From JAGQRJ01 sp041402045 (lineage in GTDB: Bacteria > Planctomycetota > J058): a DNA stretch of 64,000 bases. The stretch spans positions 1 to 64,000 of the forward strand of contig JAWKSZ010000007.1 in NCBI GenBank assembly GCA_041402045.1, read 5' to 3'. Position numbers and translations under genes: made by a program. The notes under the pieces were generated by a model that saw only the letters and a program-made list of their open reading frames with translations, was not told where the DNA came from and searched no databases. This document shows, piece after piece, positions 54,594 through 62,839 of the stretch (its first letter is position 1; each line of letters begins with the position of its first letter).

Positions 54594-55427
54594 ATGACTC
54601 GTGTGTTCGTTCTCAGCGCCTGTCTGCTCGCGCTCCCCGTCCTCGCTCAGGACACGCCCCCGCCCCCGGCCGACGCGCCCCAGGAGGGCGACGCCGGCGA
54701 CGGCGAGGACGCGGGCGAACCCGCCGAGGGCGAAGGCGAAGGTCAGGACGCGCCCAAGCGCCGCGGCAAGCGCAACAAGGCGCCGGCCGAGCCCCAGGGC
54801 CCGGTGGCCCAGGCCCTGGCCGACATGCTCCACGTCGCGCCCAACTACAGCGAAGGCCGGGTCGAGCTGGTCTACACCTTCGCCGGCGAGGACGAGATCG
54901 AGGACTGGGTCAGCAAGGGCTTCCAGCGCGCCGAGCAGACCAACAACCGCGGGCGCGTCCCCCGGCGCCCCGGCGCCAAGAAGGGCCAGAACCGCAGCCT
55001 GGCCCTGGCCACCAGCCGCGAGGGCCTCCTGATCCACAAGCTGCCCTTCCTCGCCGACGTCGAGGTCGAGATCACCTGCCACATGGAGCGCGGCGCCACC
55101 CGCAGCGACCTCGTGCTCGGGATCGGCGACGCCGGCGTCCGCTTCGGCCAGGCCTTCGTCCGCAAGAGCGGCTCGGGCTTCAAGCTCGTCGACCAGCCCT
55201 TCGCCGAAGAGAGCCCCTTCGCCAACGGCCGTCAGGCGACCCTGACCCTCACCGCCAACGGCGCCCTGTTCACCGCCAAGACCGGCAAGGACGACGCCGC
55301 CTCCACCGACAAGCTGCGCGAGAAGCAGGCCGGCCAGGTGTTCCTCTACACCACCCAGGCCCACCTCGTCGTGCACCGGGTCGTGATCCGCGGCGCGCTC
55401 GACCTCGAGAAGCTGAAGCTGAACTAG
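54594..55427 (+). CDS. Secreted protein of unknown function with an acidic low-complexity N-terminal region
   Basis: The 277-residue product has a signal peptide (MTRVFVLSACLLALPVLAQD). A Pro/Glu/Gly-rich stretch (residues 20-60, DTPPPPADAPQEGDAGDGED) and a basic cluster APKRRGKRNK follow. The folded part (residues 75-277) is beta-rich: VELVYTFAGEDEIEDWVSKG, LLIHKLPFLADVEVEITCHM, DLVLGIGDAGVRFG and VFLYTTQAHLVVHRVVIRGA. The layout resembles laminin-G/concanavalin-like domains of planctomycete secreted proteins, but I cannot name the family. Its TAG stop abuts the large hairpin at 55427. Confidence 0.7.
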   Translation: MTRVFVLSACLLALPVLAQDTPPPPADAPQEGDAGDGEDAGEPAEGEGEGQDAPKRRGKRNKAPAEPQGPVAQALADMLHVAPNYSEGRVELVYTFAGEDEIEDWVSKGFQRAEQTNNRGRVPRRPGAKKGQNRSLALATSREGLLIHKLPFLADVEVEITCHMERGATRSDLVLGIGDAGVRFGQAFVRKSGSGFKLVDQPFAEESPFANGRQATLTLTANGALFTAKTGKDDAASTDKLREKQAGQVFLYTTQAHLVVHRVVIRGALDLEKLKLN

Positions 55428-55502
55428 AGCGAAGGCGGAGCCTCACGAAAAGGCTGACGAGCGAAGCTCGTCAGCCCCTTTTCGTGGGCTCCGCCTTCGC
55501 TC
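55427..55502 (+). terminator. Very long hairpin abutting the stop codon, GCGAAGC apex
   Basis: From the last base of the TAG stop, GAGCGAAGGCGGAGCC pairs with GGCTCCGCCTTCGCTC (55487-55502). Inside it CACGAAAAGG pairs with CCTTTTCGTG, then CTGACGAGC pairs with GCTCGTCAG around a GAA loop. The stem totals about 35 pairs with a few bulges. The CCTTTTCG segment provides the only T run. It should be a strong terminator or 3' RNA protection structure on either strand. Confidence 0.7.
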
Positions 55503-55520
55503 GTTCAGCTTCCGATCCTT

Positions 55521-55630
55521 AGGGGTCTGTCCCAGACCTCGGCTCGGGGCAAAGCCCCTCGCCCTCACCCCCAAGGGCTCGCGCGCGCTTCGCGCGCGCT
55601 GCGCGCTCGCGGCTTCGCCGCTCGCCGGGC
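55521..55630 (-). repeat. Dispersed ~110-bp repeat, GGGTCTGTCCC family, copy d
   Basis: AGGGGTCTGTCCCAGACC, then CGGGGCAAAGCCCC, then the CGCGCGCTTCGCGCGCGC and CTCGCGGC blocks, match the repeats at 3031-3140 and (inverted) 53941-54162. It passes directly into the GGCTTCGCC array. Confidence 0.75.
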
Positions 55631-56210
55631 GCGCCGCGGCTTCGCCGGGCGTCGCCGCCACGCCCCGGCTTCGCCGCTCGCCGGGCACGCCGGGCGCGCT
55701 GCGGCTTCGCCGGACGCATTGCTCCCGCCACGGCTTCGCCGGGCGTCGCCACCACGCCGCGGCTTCGCCGGACGCATTGCCCCGCCACGGCTTCGCCGGG
55801 CGTCGCCACCACGCCGCGGCTTCGCCGGACGCATTGCCCCGCCACGGCTTCGCCGGGCGTCGCCACCACGCCGCGGCTTCGCCGGGCACGCCGGGCGCGC
55901 CGCGGCTTCGCCGGGCGTCGCCACCACGCCGCGGCTTCGCCGGGCACGCCGGGCGCGCCGATGCGGCTTCGCCGGGCACGCCGGGAGCGCCGCGGCTTCG
56001 CCGGGCACGCTGGCGCGCGCTGCGGGCTTCGCCGGACGCATTGCCCCGCCACGGCTTCGCCGGGCGCACCCCCCGCCACGGCTTCGCCGGGGGCGCCGCC
56101 GCGCGCACCGCCACGACTTCGCCGCGCGTACCGCCACGCCGCGGCTCCGCCGGGCGCGCCGCCGCGGTTTCGCCTGGCGCTGTGCGCTCGCGGCTTGGCC
56201 GCTCGCCACG
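55607..56210. repeat. Array of about 17 GGCTTCGCC motifs, with a 57-bp tandem period inside
   Basis: By eye about 17 exact and several near copies of GGCTTCGCC (GGCGAAGCC on the other strand) occur in 600 bases, separated by 15-40 bases of GC-rich spacer such as GGGCGTCGCCACCACGCC and GGACGCATTGCCCC. From 55701 to about 55880 the array has a regular period of 57-58 bases (GCGGCTTCGCCGGACG at 55701, 55759 and 55816). It is non-coding; open frames in all six frames arise from the composition. Confidence 0.8.
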
Positions 56211-56255
56211 CCCCTCGGCGGGCGGGGCGCATGCCTTCAGGGGTGTTCTCGGCAC

Positions 56256-56469
56256 GCGTTGTCCAGGGTAGGGGCGGGGCTTGTCCGGGCTTGTCCCCGC
56301 CCGGGTGTGTCAGGCCGTCCACCTCTCGGGAGGGAGGGAAACCACGCCGCGCGTCTGCGCCGCGAAGCTCTGCCACACGTGCACGGCTCGGACACGCCCT
56401 CCGAACCGCAAGGTGGAGGGACGCACAAACCCGGGCGGGGACAAGCCCCGCCCCTACCCTGGACAACGC
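56256..56469. repeat. MITE-like composite palindromic element with 31-bp perfect terminal inverted repeats
   Basis: The left end 56256-56286 (GCGTTGTCCAGGGTAGGGGC onward) and right end 56439-56469 are exact reverse complements over 31 bases. The inversion continues inward less perfectly: CCCCGCCCGGGTGTGTC with GTCCACCT on the left, and AGGTGGAGGGACGCACA with CCCGGGCGGGG on the right. The core GTCCACCT/AGGTGGAGGGACGCAC matches the 49881-50033 element. No transposase gene is inside. Confidence 0.82.
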
Positions 56470-56479
56470 ACTGAGGCAG

Positions 56480-56582
56480 GCGACGGAGCTCTGCCCGCTC
56501 GGGACCGGGTCGGCCCGCCCTTGGGCAGGGACCGGGGCAGGCGCCGAGGCTGGGCGACGGAGCTCTGCCCGCTCGGGACCGG
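56480..56582 (+). repeat. 29-bp direct repeat just upstream of the kinase-WD40 gene
   Basis: GCGACGGAGCTCTGCCCGCT onward occurs at 56480-56508 and again at 56554-56582, a spacing of 74 bases. Both copies lie within 160 bases of the start of the kinase gene and could bind a regulator twice, or be another repeat remnant. Confidence 0.5.
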
Positions 56583-56635
56583 ACCCGCCGGCGTGTCACC
56601 GCGCCTGTCACCCCCGCTCGGGGTAGGCTCAGAAC

Positions 56636-59600
56636 ATGCAGCTCGGGCTCTACACGGTGCAGGGCGAGGTCGGTCGCGGGGGCATGGGGGTGGTCTACCG
56701 CGCCCGCGACCCGTCGGGGCGCGACGTGGCGATCAAGCTCCTGCGCGGGAACCGCGAGTCGACCGGGCGCTACGCCCGCGAGGCGCGGCTGCAGGCGCAG
56801 CTCGGGGAGACCGAGGGCTTCGTGCCCCTGATCGACCTGGGGAGCTCGCCCCACGGGCCGTTCATCGTCATGCCCTACCTCGACGGCGGCACCCTCCGCG
56901 AGCGCCTCGACGCTGCGGGGCAGATCGCGATCCCGGCCGCGGTCGAGCTCGTGCGTGAGCTCGCGGAGAGCCTCGGGCGCGCCCACGCCCTGGGGATCGT
57001 GCACCGCGACGTGAAGCCCGACAACGTGCTCTTCGCCCGCGACCGGCCCCTGATCGCGGACCTGGGCCTCGCCAAGCACTTCCGCCACGACGTCGAGGGC
57101 GCCAGCCAGAGCTTCGCGCTCTCCCGCCCCGGTCAGACCCGCGGGACCTTCGGCTACATGGCCCCCGAGCAGCTCAAGGACGCCTCGACCAGCGGCCCTC
57201 AGGCCGACGTCTACGCCCTCGGCGCCGTGCTCTACGAGGTCGTGACCGGGCGCCAGGCCTTCAGCGCCGCGACCTTCGTCGAGCTCATGACCCGGGTCGC
57301 CGAGGGCCGGGTGGTCCACCCGCGCAAGCTGCGCCCCGACTGCCCGCGCTGGCTGGCGGCGGTGATCGCGCGCGCCCTCGCGGTCGACCCCGCCGAGCGC
57401 TACCCCGACGGCGCAGCGCTGGCCGCGGCCCTCGTGCCCCCGACCCCCGCCGCGGCGCCCCGGATCCTGGCGGCGGCCGCCCCCCTGGCGCTCCTCGCCC
57501 TGGGCCTCGCGGCCTGGGTCGTCCACTCCCGCGCCGCCCCCGTCGAGTCGACCCCCGCGGTCGAGGTCCCCTCCCCCCCGACCCCCGAGGCGTCCGTCAG
57601 CCTGGAGTCGATCCCCGAGCCCCTGCGCGCGCTGGCCGCGCCCGACGCCTCGCCGCGGCTGGTCGCGGTGTGGGGGGACGCGCGCGACGCGGGCCCGATC
57701 CTGGCCCTCGCCGCCGACGGCGACGGCGCGCTCAGCGTCGACGCCCGCGGCCTGCGCCGCTGGGGCGAGCTGCCCGAGGGCCTGGTCTTGGCCACCCCCC
57801 GCGGGGCGCAGCGCTTCTCCGCCGCGGCCCTCGAGCCCGGGAGCGACCGCGCCCTGACCTCGAGCGACGCCCTGCGCGGCTGGTCCTTGTCCGAGGCCGC
57901 GGACCTGGTCGAGATCTCCCTCGAGAGCCCGTCGGTCGCGGTGGCCCTCGCCGAGGGCGGGTTCCAGGGGGCCGTGGCCCTGAACACCACGCTGTTCGTG
58001 TTCCGGTGGGCCTCGGCGTGCGCGCCAACGCCGAGCGCCTCCCGAGCTGCACCCGGACCCGGTCACCGCCCTCGCCCTCAGCCGCACCCTGGACGTGCTC
58101 TCGGCCAGCCCGCAGCGGGTCTACCTACACAGCCCCGCCGGCGGCCGCGACCTGCCCCACGCCGACGAGGTCGTGGACGTGGCCTTCGCCGAGCCCGGCC
58201 CGCGGCCGCTGACCCTGGACGTCACCGGCATGGTCCGGCGCGCGAGCTCGGAGCTGCGCATGGAGGAGGCGACGCCGCCGGCGGCGGACGCCGCCCCCCT
58301 GGGGCCGGCGGTGGCCATGGCCCTGACCCCCGACGGGCAGCGCCTGGCGATCGCGCACCTGAACGGCGCCCGGGTCCTGCACGCGGTGCGCGGCGGGACC
58401 TGGCGCGAGCAGGGGCGGGTGCTCCTGCCCTCGAGCGGCGGGCGGCTGACCGAGGTCGCCCTCGCGCCCCTGGGCGAGCGCCTCTACCTGGGCACCTCCC
58501 GCGGGGCGGTGCTCGCCTTCGAGCTCGAGGACCCGATCCCCCCGCGCCCCACCCCCGCGCGCTGGACCCCGCTGGCTCAGGGCGGCGAGACCCGCGGGCG
58601 GCTGAGCGAGACCCCCGAGGCGCTCTTGGCCTGCGGCGACGAGCTGCTCAGCGCCAGCGGGGACGGCTGGGTCCTGGGCTGGGACCCCGCGACCGGCGCC
58701 CAGACCCGCGCGTTCCACGTGGGGCGCCCGCTCAACGCCGCGGCGGTCCGCGGGGCGCGGCTCGTGACCGCGAGCGCGCGCGCCCTCAAGGCCTGGGACC
58801 TCTCCCAGGACCCGCCCCGGGAGACCGCGCGGATCGGGCTCGCGGGCTTCCTGCTGCACCTGGGGTCGACCCCCAGGGCCGCCGCGCGCTGGCCGGGGAC
58901 GCCAGGGGCAACCTGGCCCTCGTCGACCTCGAGACCCGCGAGGTCCTGTGGCAGCTCGAGCGCGCCACCGACCTCGGCACCGCCGCGATCCTCGACGACG
59001 GGCGGCTCGCGATCGGGCGCGTGGGCAAGGTCGAGGTGCGCGACCCCCAGGGCCAGGACCTCGAGCAAGGGGCGGAGCGCCTGGTCGGCGGGGGGCTCGT
59101 GACCGCGATCGCGCCGCTGCCCGGCGGGTTCGTCGCCGGGACCGACCGCGGGGCGATCCTGCGCTTCGCCGACGGGGCCGACAAGCCGCTGTGGATCTCC
59201 ATGTTCGGCGGCGAGGCGGTGCGTTCGCTGAGCCTCGACGGCGCGCGGGTGCTCGTCGGCATGCGCAAGGGGCGACTCCTGAGCTTGACCCTCGACCACG
59301 GCGACACCGCCTGGGAGACTGAGGACGTGGGCGGACCCCAGCTCGTGACCTGCGCGCTCCCCGGAGGCCTCGTCGCCAGCGGGGGGACCTTGGGGGTCCT
59401 GCACCTGCGGCGCGCCGACGACGGGGAGCCTGCCTGGCCCAGCTTCGACGGCCACCAGGGGGTGGCCGACGCGTTGAGCTTCACCCCCGACGGGGCGCTC
59501 CTCGTCAGCGTGGCCACCGACGGGGCGAGGGGCTGGCGCGAGGCCGGCGACGCGCTCGAGGCGGTGTGGCGCTCGCCCATGGTCTACGGCCTCCAAGCGA

Positions 59601-60328
59601 GCACCGGCGGCGGGGTAGTCCTGAGCGAGGAGCTCACCCGCCCGATCCGCGCCCGGGATCCCTTGGAGCCGGTGCTCCGCCTGCACCGCCCCTCCGCACC
59701 GCCTGCGACCCTGGACCTCGGCGACGACCTCCAGCGCTTCGCGGTCAGCCCGGACGGGCGCCAGGGCTACGCCTTCTTCCGCGAGCCGCCCCGGGGCATG
59801 GCCCTGAACCTCGAGTCCGGCGGGCACCTGACCCGGATCCACACCCTCCACGACACCGTGGACGCCTGGGCCTACGCCCTCGACGGCTCCCAGATCGCCC
59901 TGGCCACCGGGCACGGGATCCAGATCGAGGACCTGGGCGAGAAGACCGGGGGCCTGAGCCTGGACGGGGTGGGGGCCATGGCCCTCGCGTTCCTCACCGG
60001 ACCCCAGGACCCGCCGCTCCTGCTCGTGGTGCAGCTCGGCGGCGGGCTCCAGCTGCGCGAGACCTACGAAGGCGAGCTCGTGCGCCGGATCGAGTGCGAG
60101 CTGGGGATCGCCGCCCTCTGCGCCGCGGGGGGCCAGCGCTTCCTGAGCCTGACCGGCGACGGCCGCGTGCACGCCTGGGACCTCGCGCGGCAGGACACGC
60201 CTCTGGCCGAGCTCTCCCTCGAGGACCCCACCGACCGCGGGACGGCGCTCGCCAGCAACCCGGCCAGCGGGCGGGTCGCGGTCAGCACCGGGCGCGGGCG
60301 GGTGCTGCTCTACGCCTGGGAGGAGTGA
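56636..60328 (+). CDS. Transmembrane Ser/Thr kinase fused to a WD40-like repeat region, with frameshifts
   Basis: Start ATG 56636 gives MQLGLYTVQGEVGRGGMGVV, a glycine-rich loop. The kinase has K34, IVHRDVKPDN with D125, DLG at D142 in place of DFG, and GTFGYMAPEQLKD. A membrane helix at residues 276-297 is followed by a Pro-rich linker, then about 900 residues of WD40-like beta repeats (VAVWGDARDAGPILALAADG, LGPAVAMALTPDGQRLAIAH, LLVSVATDGARGW). The frame changes near 58003-58045 and back near 58875; codons are protein-like throughout, so one gene of about 1230 codons is intended. Such receptor kinases are typical of planctomycetes. Ligand and targets are unknown. It ends overlapping the radical SAM gene on the other strand. 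Confidence 0.87.
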   Translation: MQLGLYTVQGEVGRGGMGVVYRARDPSGRDVAIKLLRGNRESTGRYAREARLQAQLGETEGFVPLIDLGSSPHGPFIVMPYLDGGTLRERLDAAGQIAIPAAVELVRELAESLGRAHALGIVHRDVKPDNVLFARDRPLIADLGLAKHFRHDVEGASQSFALSRPGQTRGTFGYMAPEQLKDASTSGPQADVYALGAVLYEVVTGRQAFSAATFVELMTRVAEGRVVHPRKLRPDCPRWLAAVIARALAVDPAERYPDGAALAAALVPPTPAAAPRILAAAAPLALLALGLAAWVVHSRAAPVESTPAVEVPSPPTPEASVSLESIPEPLRALAAPDASPRLVAVWGDARDAGPILALAADGDGALSVDARGLRRWGELPEGLVLATPRGAQRFSAAALEPGSDRALTSSDALRGWSLSEAADLVEISLESPSVAVALAEGGFQGAVALNTTLFVFRWASACAPTPSASRAAPGPGHRPRPQPHPGRALGQPAAGLPTQPRRRPRPAPRRRGRGRGLRRARPAAADPGRHRHGPARELGAAHGGGDAAGGGRRPPGAGGGHGPDPRRAAPGDRAPERRPGPARGARRDLARAGAGAPALERRAADRGRPRAPGRAPLPGHLPRGGARLRARGPDPPAPHPRALDPAGSGRRDPRAAERDPRGALGLRRRAAQRQRGRLGPGLGPRDRRPDPRVPRGAPAQRRGGPRGAARDRERARPQGLGPLPGPAPGDRADRARGLPAAPGVDPQGRRALAGDARGNLALVDLETREVLWQLERATDLGTAAILDDGRLAIGRVGKVEVRDPQGQDLEQGAERLVGGGLVTAIAPLPGGFVAGTDRGAILRFADGADKPLWISMFGGEAVRSLSLDGARVLVGMRKGRLLSLTLDHGDTAWETEDVGGPQLVTCALPGGLVASGGTLGVLHLRRADDGEPAWPSFDGHQGVADALSFTPDGALLVSVATDGARGWREAGDALEAVWRSPMVYGLQASTGGGVVLSEELTRPIRARDPLEPVLRLHRPSAPPATLDLGDDLQRFAVSPDGRQGYAFFREPPRGMALNLESGGHLTRIHTLHDTVDAWAYALDGSQIALATGHGIQIEDLGEKTGGLSLDGVGAMALAFLTGPQDPPLLLVVQLGGGLQLRETYEGELVRRIECELGIAALCAAGGQRFLSLTGDGRVHAWDLARQDTPLAELSLEDPTDRGTALASNPASGRVAVSTGRGRVLLYAWEE

Positions 60329-60954
60329 GCCGGGCGCTTGCGCTTGGGGCCGAAGGCGTCGCGCACGCTGGGGAAGGGGAAGCCCACCACCTGCACGTCG
60401 CCCTCGCCGTCGTAGCGCAGCTCCGCGGTGTTGGGCTCGTGCAGCCGCGGGTCGTCGGGGGTGTAGGCGTCGCTGAGGAAGTGCATGCGCTGGTTGGTCG
60501 AGCCCACGAAGCGCCGCGCGGTGGTGTAGCGCTCCCGCTCGTAGGGCCCGTCCACGAGCACGTCCACGTGGGGCAGGAGCGGCGAGCGCCGCGCCTGGAG
60601 GTCCTCGAGCCAGTAGCCGGTGAAGGCCATGACCGTGAGCCCCGCCGCGCGCACGCCCTCGGCCAGGGGCGCCAGGGCCGCGTCCTGCTCGAAGGGTTCG
60701 CCGCCGATCAGGGTCAGGCCCTCGAGCGCGGGGCGCCGGGCCTTGGCCGCGAGCACGCGCTCGAGCAGCGCGTCCGCCGTCCACGCCGCGCCGCCGTTCG
60801 GGCTCCAGAGGTGCGGGTTGCAGCAGTCGGGGCAGGCCAGGGTGCAGCCCTGGGTCCAGAGCGCGAAGCGCTCGCCGATCCCCTCGGCCTCGGTCGCCTC
60901 CACGAAGCTCGCAACGCGCACGAGGGGCGAGACCTGAGGGAGGGGACGCACCAC
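60310..60954 (-). CDS. Radical SAM activase, NrdG-like
   Basis: The 214-residue product has the radical-SAM cluster motif C37-x3-C41-x2-C44 (LWTQGCTLACPDC). LTLIGGEPFEQDAAL corresponds to the SAM-binding GGEP motif, and VMAFTGYWLEDL and VDVLVDGPYE follow. These features match the activating enzymes of anaerobic ribonucleotide reductase and related glycyl-radical enzymes. The substrate protein is not in the window, so a different radical SAM role is possible. Start ATG 60954. It lies two bases downstream of the unknown gene at 60957 and is probably co-transcribed with it. Its 3' end overlaps the kinase gene by 19 bases. Confidence 0.82.
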   Translation of the reverse strand: MVRPLPQVSPLVRVASFVEATEAEGIGERFALWTQGCTLACPDCCNPHLWSPNGGAAWTADALLERVLAAKARRPALEGLTLIGGEPFEQDAALAPLAEGVRAAGLTVMAFTGYWLEDLQARRSPLLPHVDVLVDGPYERERYTTARRFVGSTNQRMHFLSDAYTPDDPRLHEPNTAELRYDGEGDVQVVGFPFPSVRDAFGPKRKRPAHSSQA

Positions 60955-60956
60955 GG

Positions 60957-61550
60957 CTACTCCGTGATCTTGATCACGAGCTCGTAGTCTTGACCGCTCT
61001 GGCCCTCGCGGACCTCGGTCACCGACCCCAGGCGCCGCGCCTTGCGCTTGAGGCTCTCGGCGTAGACCTCGCGCACGACCTCGTTCAGCTCCTTGGTCCG
61101 CTCCTCCTCGGTCCGGTCGAGGGTCTCGGCGATCTCCTCCTGGAGCGCCTCCTCGACCTGCTGCTTCTCCTCGGCCTTGATCGCGATCCGCTCCTCGAGC
61201 TCGGTGCGCTCCTTGGTGCGCCGGGCGTTGGGGTCGTCGCGGTCGCGGTCGCCGACCACGGTGATCGTGCGCTCGCGCTCGAGCACGCGCTCGAGGGTCA
61301 CCTCGGCCTCGACGCTCATGTCCTCGAGGTCGAGGGTCTGGGTCACCCCCCCCTCGGACTTGGTCCAGCGCTTGCCGTCGCTGCCCTCCGCTTCGGTCCA
61401 GCCGCGCTCCTGGAGGCGCTCCTTGAGGATCGAGCGCTGCTCGTCGGGGTCGCAGATCTCGGTGAGCACGAGCTTCTTGCGCCGCTTGTCGCTGGCCGAG
61501 ACCTCCTCGCGCACCGAGGCGGAGACCTTGATCACGTAGGTTTGGCTCAT
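60957..61550 (-). CDS. Unknown cytoplasmic protein with beta ends and a long charged coiled coil
   Basis: The 197-residue product starts with a beta-rich domain (residues 1-95: MSQTYVIKVSASVREEVSAS, KKLVLTEICDPDEQRSIL, TQTLDLEDMSVEAEV). Residues 110-175 are a highly charged coiled coil (ERTELEERIAIKAEEKQQV, DRTEEERTKELNEVVREVYA). The chain ends with a strand, QDYELVIKITE, that mirrors the N-terminal YVIKVSA. There is no signal or membrane helix. I do not recognise the family. It may be a scaffold or partner of the radical SAM protein it is tightly linked to. Confidence 0.65.
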   Translation of the reverse strand: MSQTYVIKVSASVREEVSASDKRRKKLVLTEICDPDEQRSILKERLQERGWTEAEGSDGKRWTKSEGGVTQTLDLEDMSVEAEVTLERVLERERTITVVGDRDRDDPNARRTKERTELEERIAIKAEEKQQVEEALQEEIAETLDRTEEERTKELNEVVREVYAESLKRKARRLGSVTEVREGQSGQDYELVIKITE

Positions 61551-61633
61551 GGCGCCTCCAGCCGGCAGTCTACCAGCGGCGTGCGGGTTGCGGCGCGGCC
61601 CCTCAGGGCATAGAACCGCCGGGTGGAGGGACC

Positions 61634-62839
61634 GTGATCCGCGCCCGCGAGCAGCTCGAAGCCCTGGAGGAGGCGAACCTCGCCAGCTACGCCGCGCGCA
61701 GCGCGCGCTCGCGGGGGCGGGTGCACACCGAGGAGCCGCCGCGCCTGCGCACGGCGCACCAGCGCGACCGCGACCGGGTGATCCACTCCGAGGCCTTCCG
61801 CCGCCTGCAGCACAAGACCCAGGTGTTCGTGGTCCAGGAGGGCGACGCCTACCGCACCCGGCTCACCCACACGATCGAGGTCAGCCAGATCGCGCGCTCG
61901 CTGGCCGCGTTCCTCGGGGCCAACGTCGACCTCGCCGACTGCATCGCGCTGATGCACGACCTGGGGCACCCGCCCTTCGGGCACCAGGGCGAGGTGGAGC
62001 TCGACGGGCTGGCCCGGGCCCACGGGCTCCCGGGGTTCGACCACAACCTGCACTGCCTCCGGATCGTGGACCGCCTCGAGCGGCGCTACGACTTCCCCGG
62101 GCTGAACCTGACCTGGGAGGCGCGGGAGGGGATCGGCAAGCACGCCACCGCCTTCGACGCGCCGGAGACCCCGGCCGAGTTCCGCGGACACCCGCAGGCG
62201 GGCGTCGAGGGCCAGATCGCCAACGTGGCCGACATGCTGGCCTACGTGACCCACGACCTCGAGGACGCGCTCTACTTCGGGTTCTTCGCGCTGAGCGAGG
62301 TGGAGCGCCTGGGCTTGCCCCTGGTCAACCAGGCGATCGCCGAGGCGGGGCTCCAGGGCGCGCCCCACGCGCGCTACGTGCGCCACGGGGCGCTCACCCG
62401 GCGGATCATTGGGAGCCTGGTCCAGGCGACCCTCGACGAGACCGAGCGCCGCCTGGCGCGGGTCGGCGAGGCCCCGACCCCCGACGCCGTGCGCGCGCAC
62501 CCCGACCCCGTGGTCGCGCTCCCGGAGCCGGTGGAGGAGCAGGTCGAGGCCCTGATCGGGTTCCTCCTGCAGCGGGTCTACCGGCACCCGACGGTCGAAA
62601 TGATGTGCGACAAGGGCCGGCGCCTGCTGCGGGAGCTGTTCGAGCACTTCCTCGCGCACCCGAACCACCTCCCGCGCCGGATCCAGGCCCAGCGCGAGGC
62701 GGCGGGGGGCGCCGACGATCCGCTCCTGGCCGCGACCTTCGTGCTCGACTTCCTCGCCGGGGTCACCGACCGCCACGTGGTCGAGCTGCACCACCAGGTG
62801 TTCGACCCCCGCGCCAGCCTGCTGCCCTACATTGACTGA
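61634..62839 (+). CDS. dgt: dGTP triphosphohydrolase
   Basis: This HD-domain enzyme hydrolyses dGTP (or other dNTPs) to the nucleoside and triphosphate and so tunes dNTP pools. The 401-residue product shows RDRDRVIHSEAFRRLQHKTQ, TRLTHTIEVSQIARSLA with metal ligand His79, IALMHDLGHPPFGHQGE with H108 and D109, FDHNLHCLRIVDRLE and DMLAYVTHDLEDAL. The start GTG 61634 is the first after a 70-base gap from the divergent gene. The 3' end overlaps mazG by eight bases. Confidence 0.94.
   Translation: MIRAREQLEALEEANLASYAARSARSRGRVHTEEPPRLRTAHQRDRDRVIHSEAFRRLQHKTQVFVVQEGDAYRTRLTHTIEVSQIARSLAAFLGANVDLADCIALMHDLGHPPFGHQGEVELDGLARAHGLPGFDHNLHCLRIVDRLERRYDFPGLNLTWEAREGIGKHATAFDAPETPAEFRGHPQAGVEGQIANVADMLAYVTHDLEDALYFGFFALSEVERLGLPLVNQAIAEAGLQGAPHARYVRHGALTRRIIGSLVQATLDETERRLARVGEAPTPDAVRAHPDPVVALPEPVEEQVEALIGFLLQRVYRHPTVEMMCDKGRRLLRELFEHFLAHPNHLPRRIQAQREAAGGADDPLLAATFVLDFLAGVTDRHVVELHHQVFDPRASLLPYID

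Noticed and set aside
55503..56466. Protein-coding genes in the GGCTTCGCC array on either strand
   Set aside because: Open frames occur in all six frames with Ala/Arg/Gly-rich periodic peptides, no ribosome sites and no domain content.
60957..61550. Member of a multi-gene AAA/FtsH-associated 'ternary' system
   Set aside because: The general shape is suggestive, but no AAA or FtsH-like gene is adjacent and I cannot verify the family.
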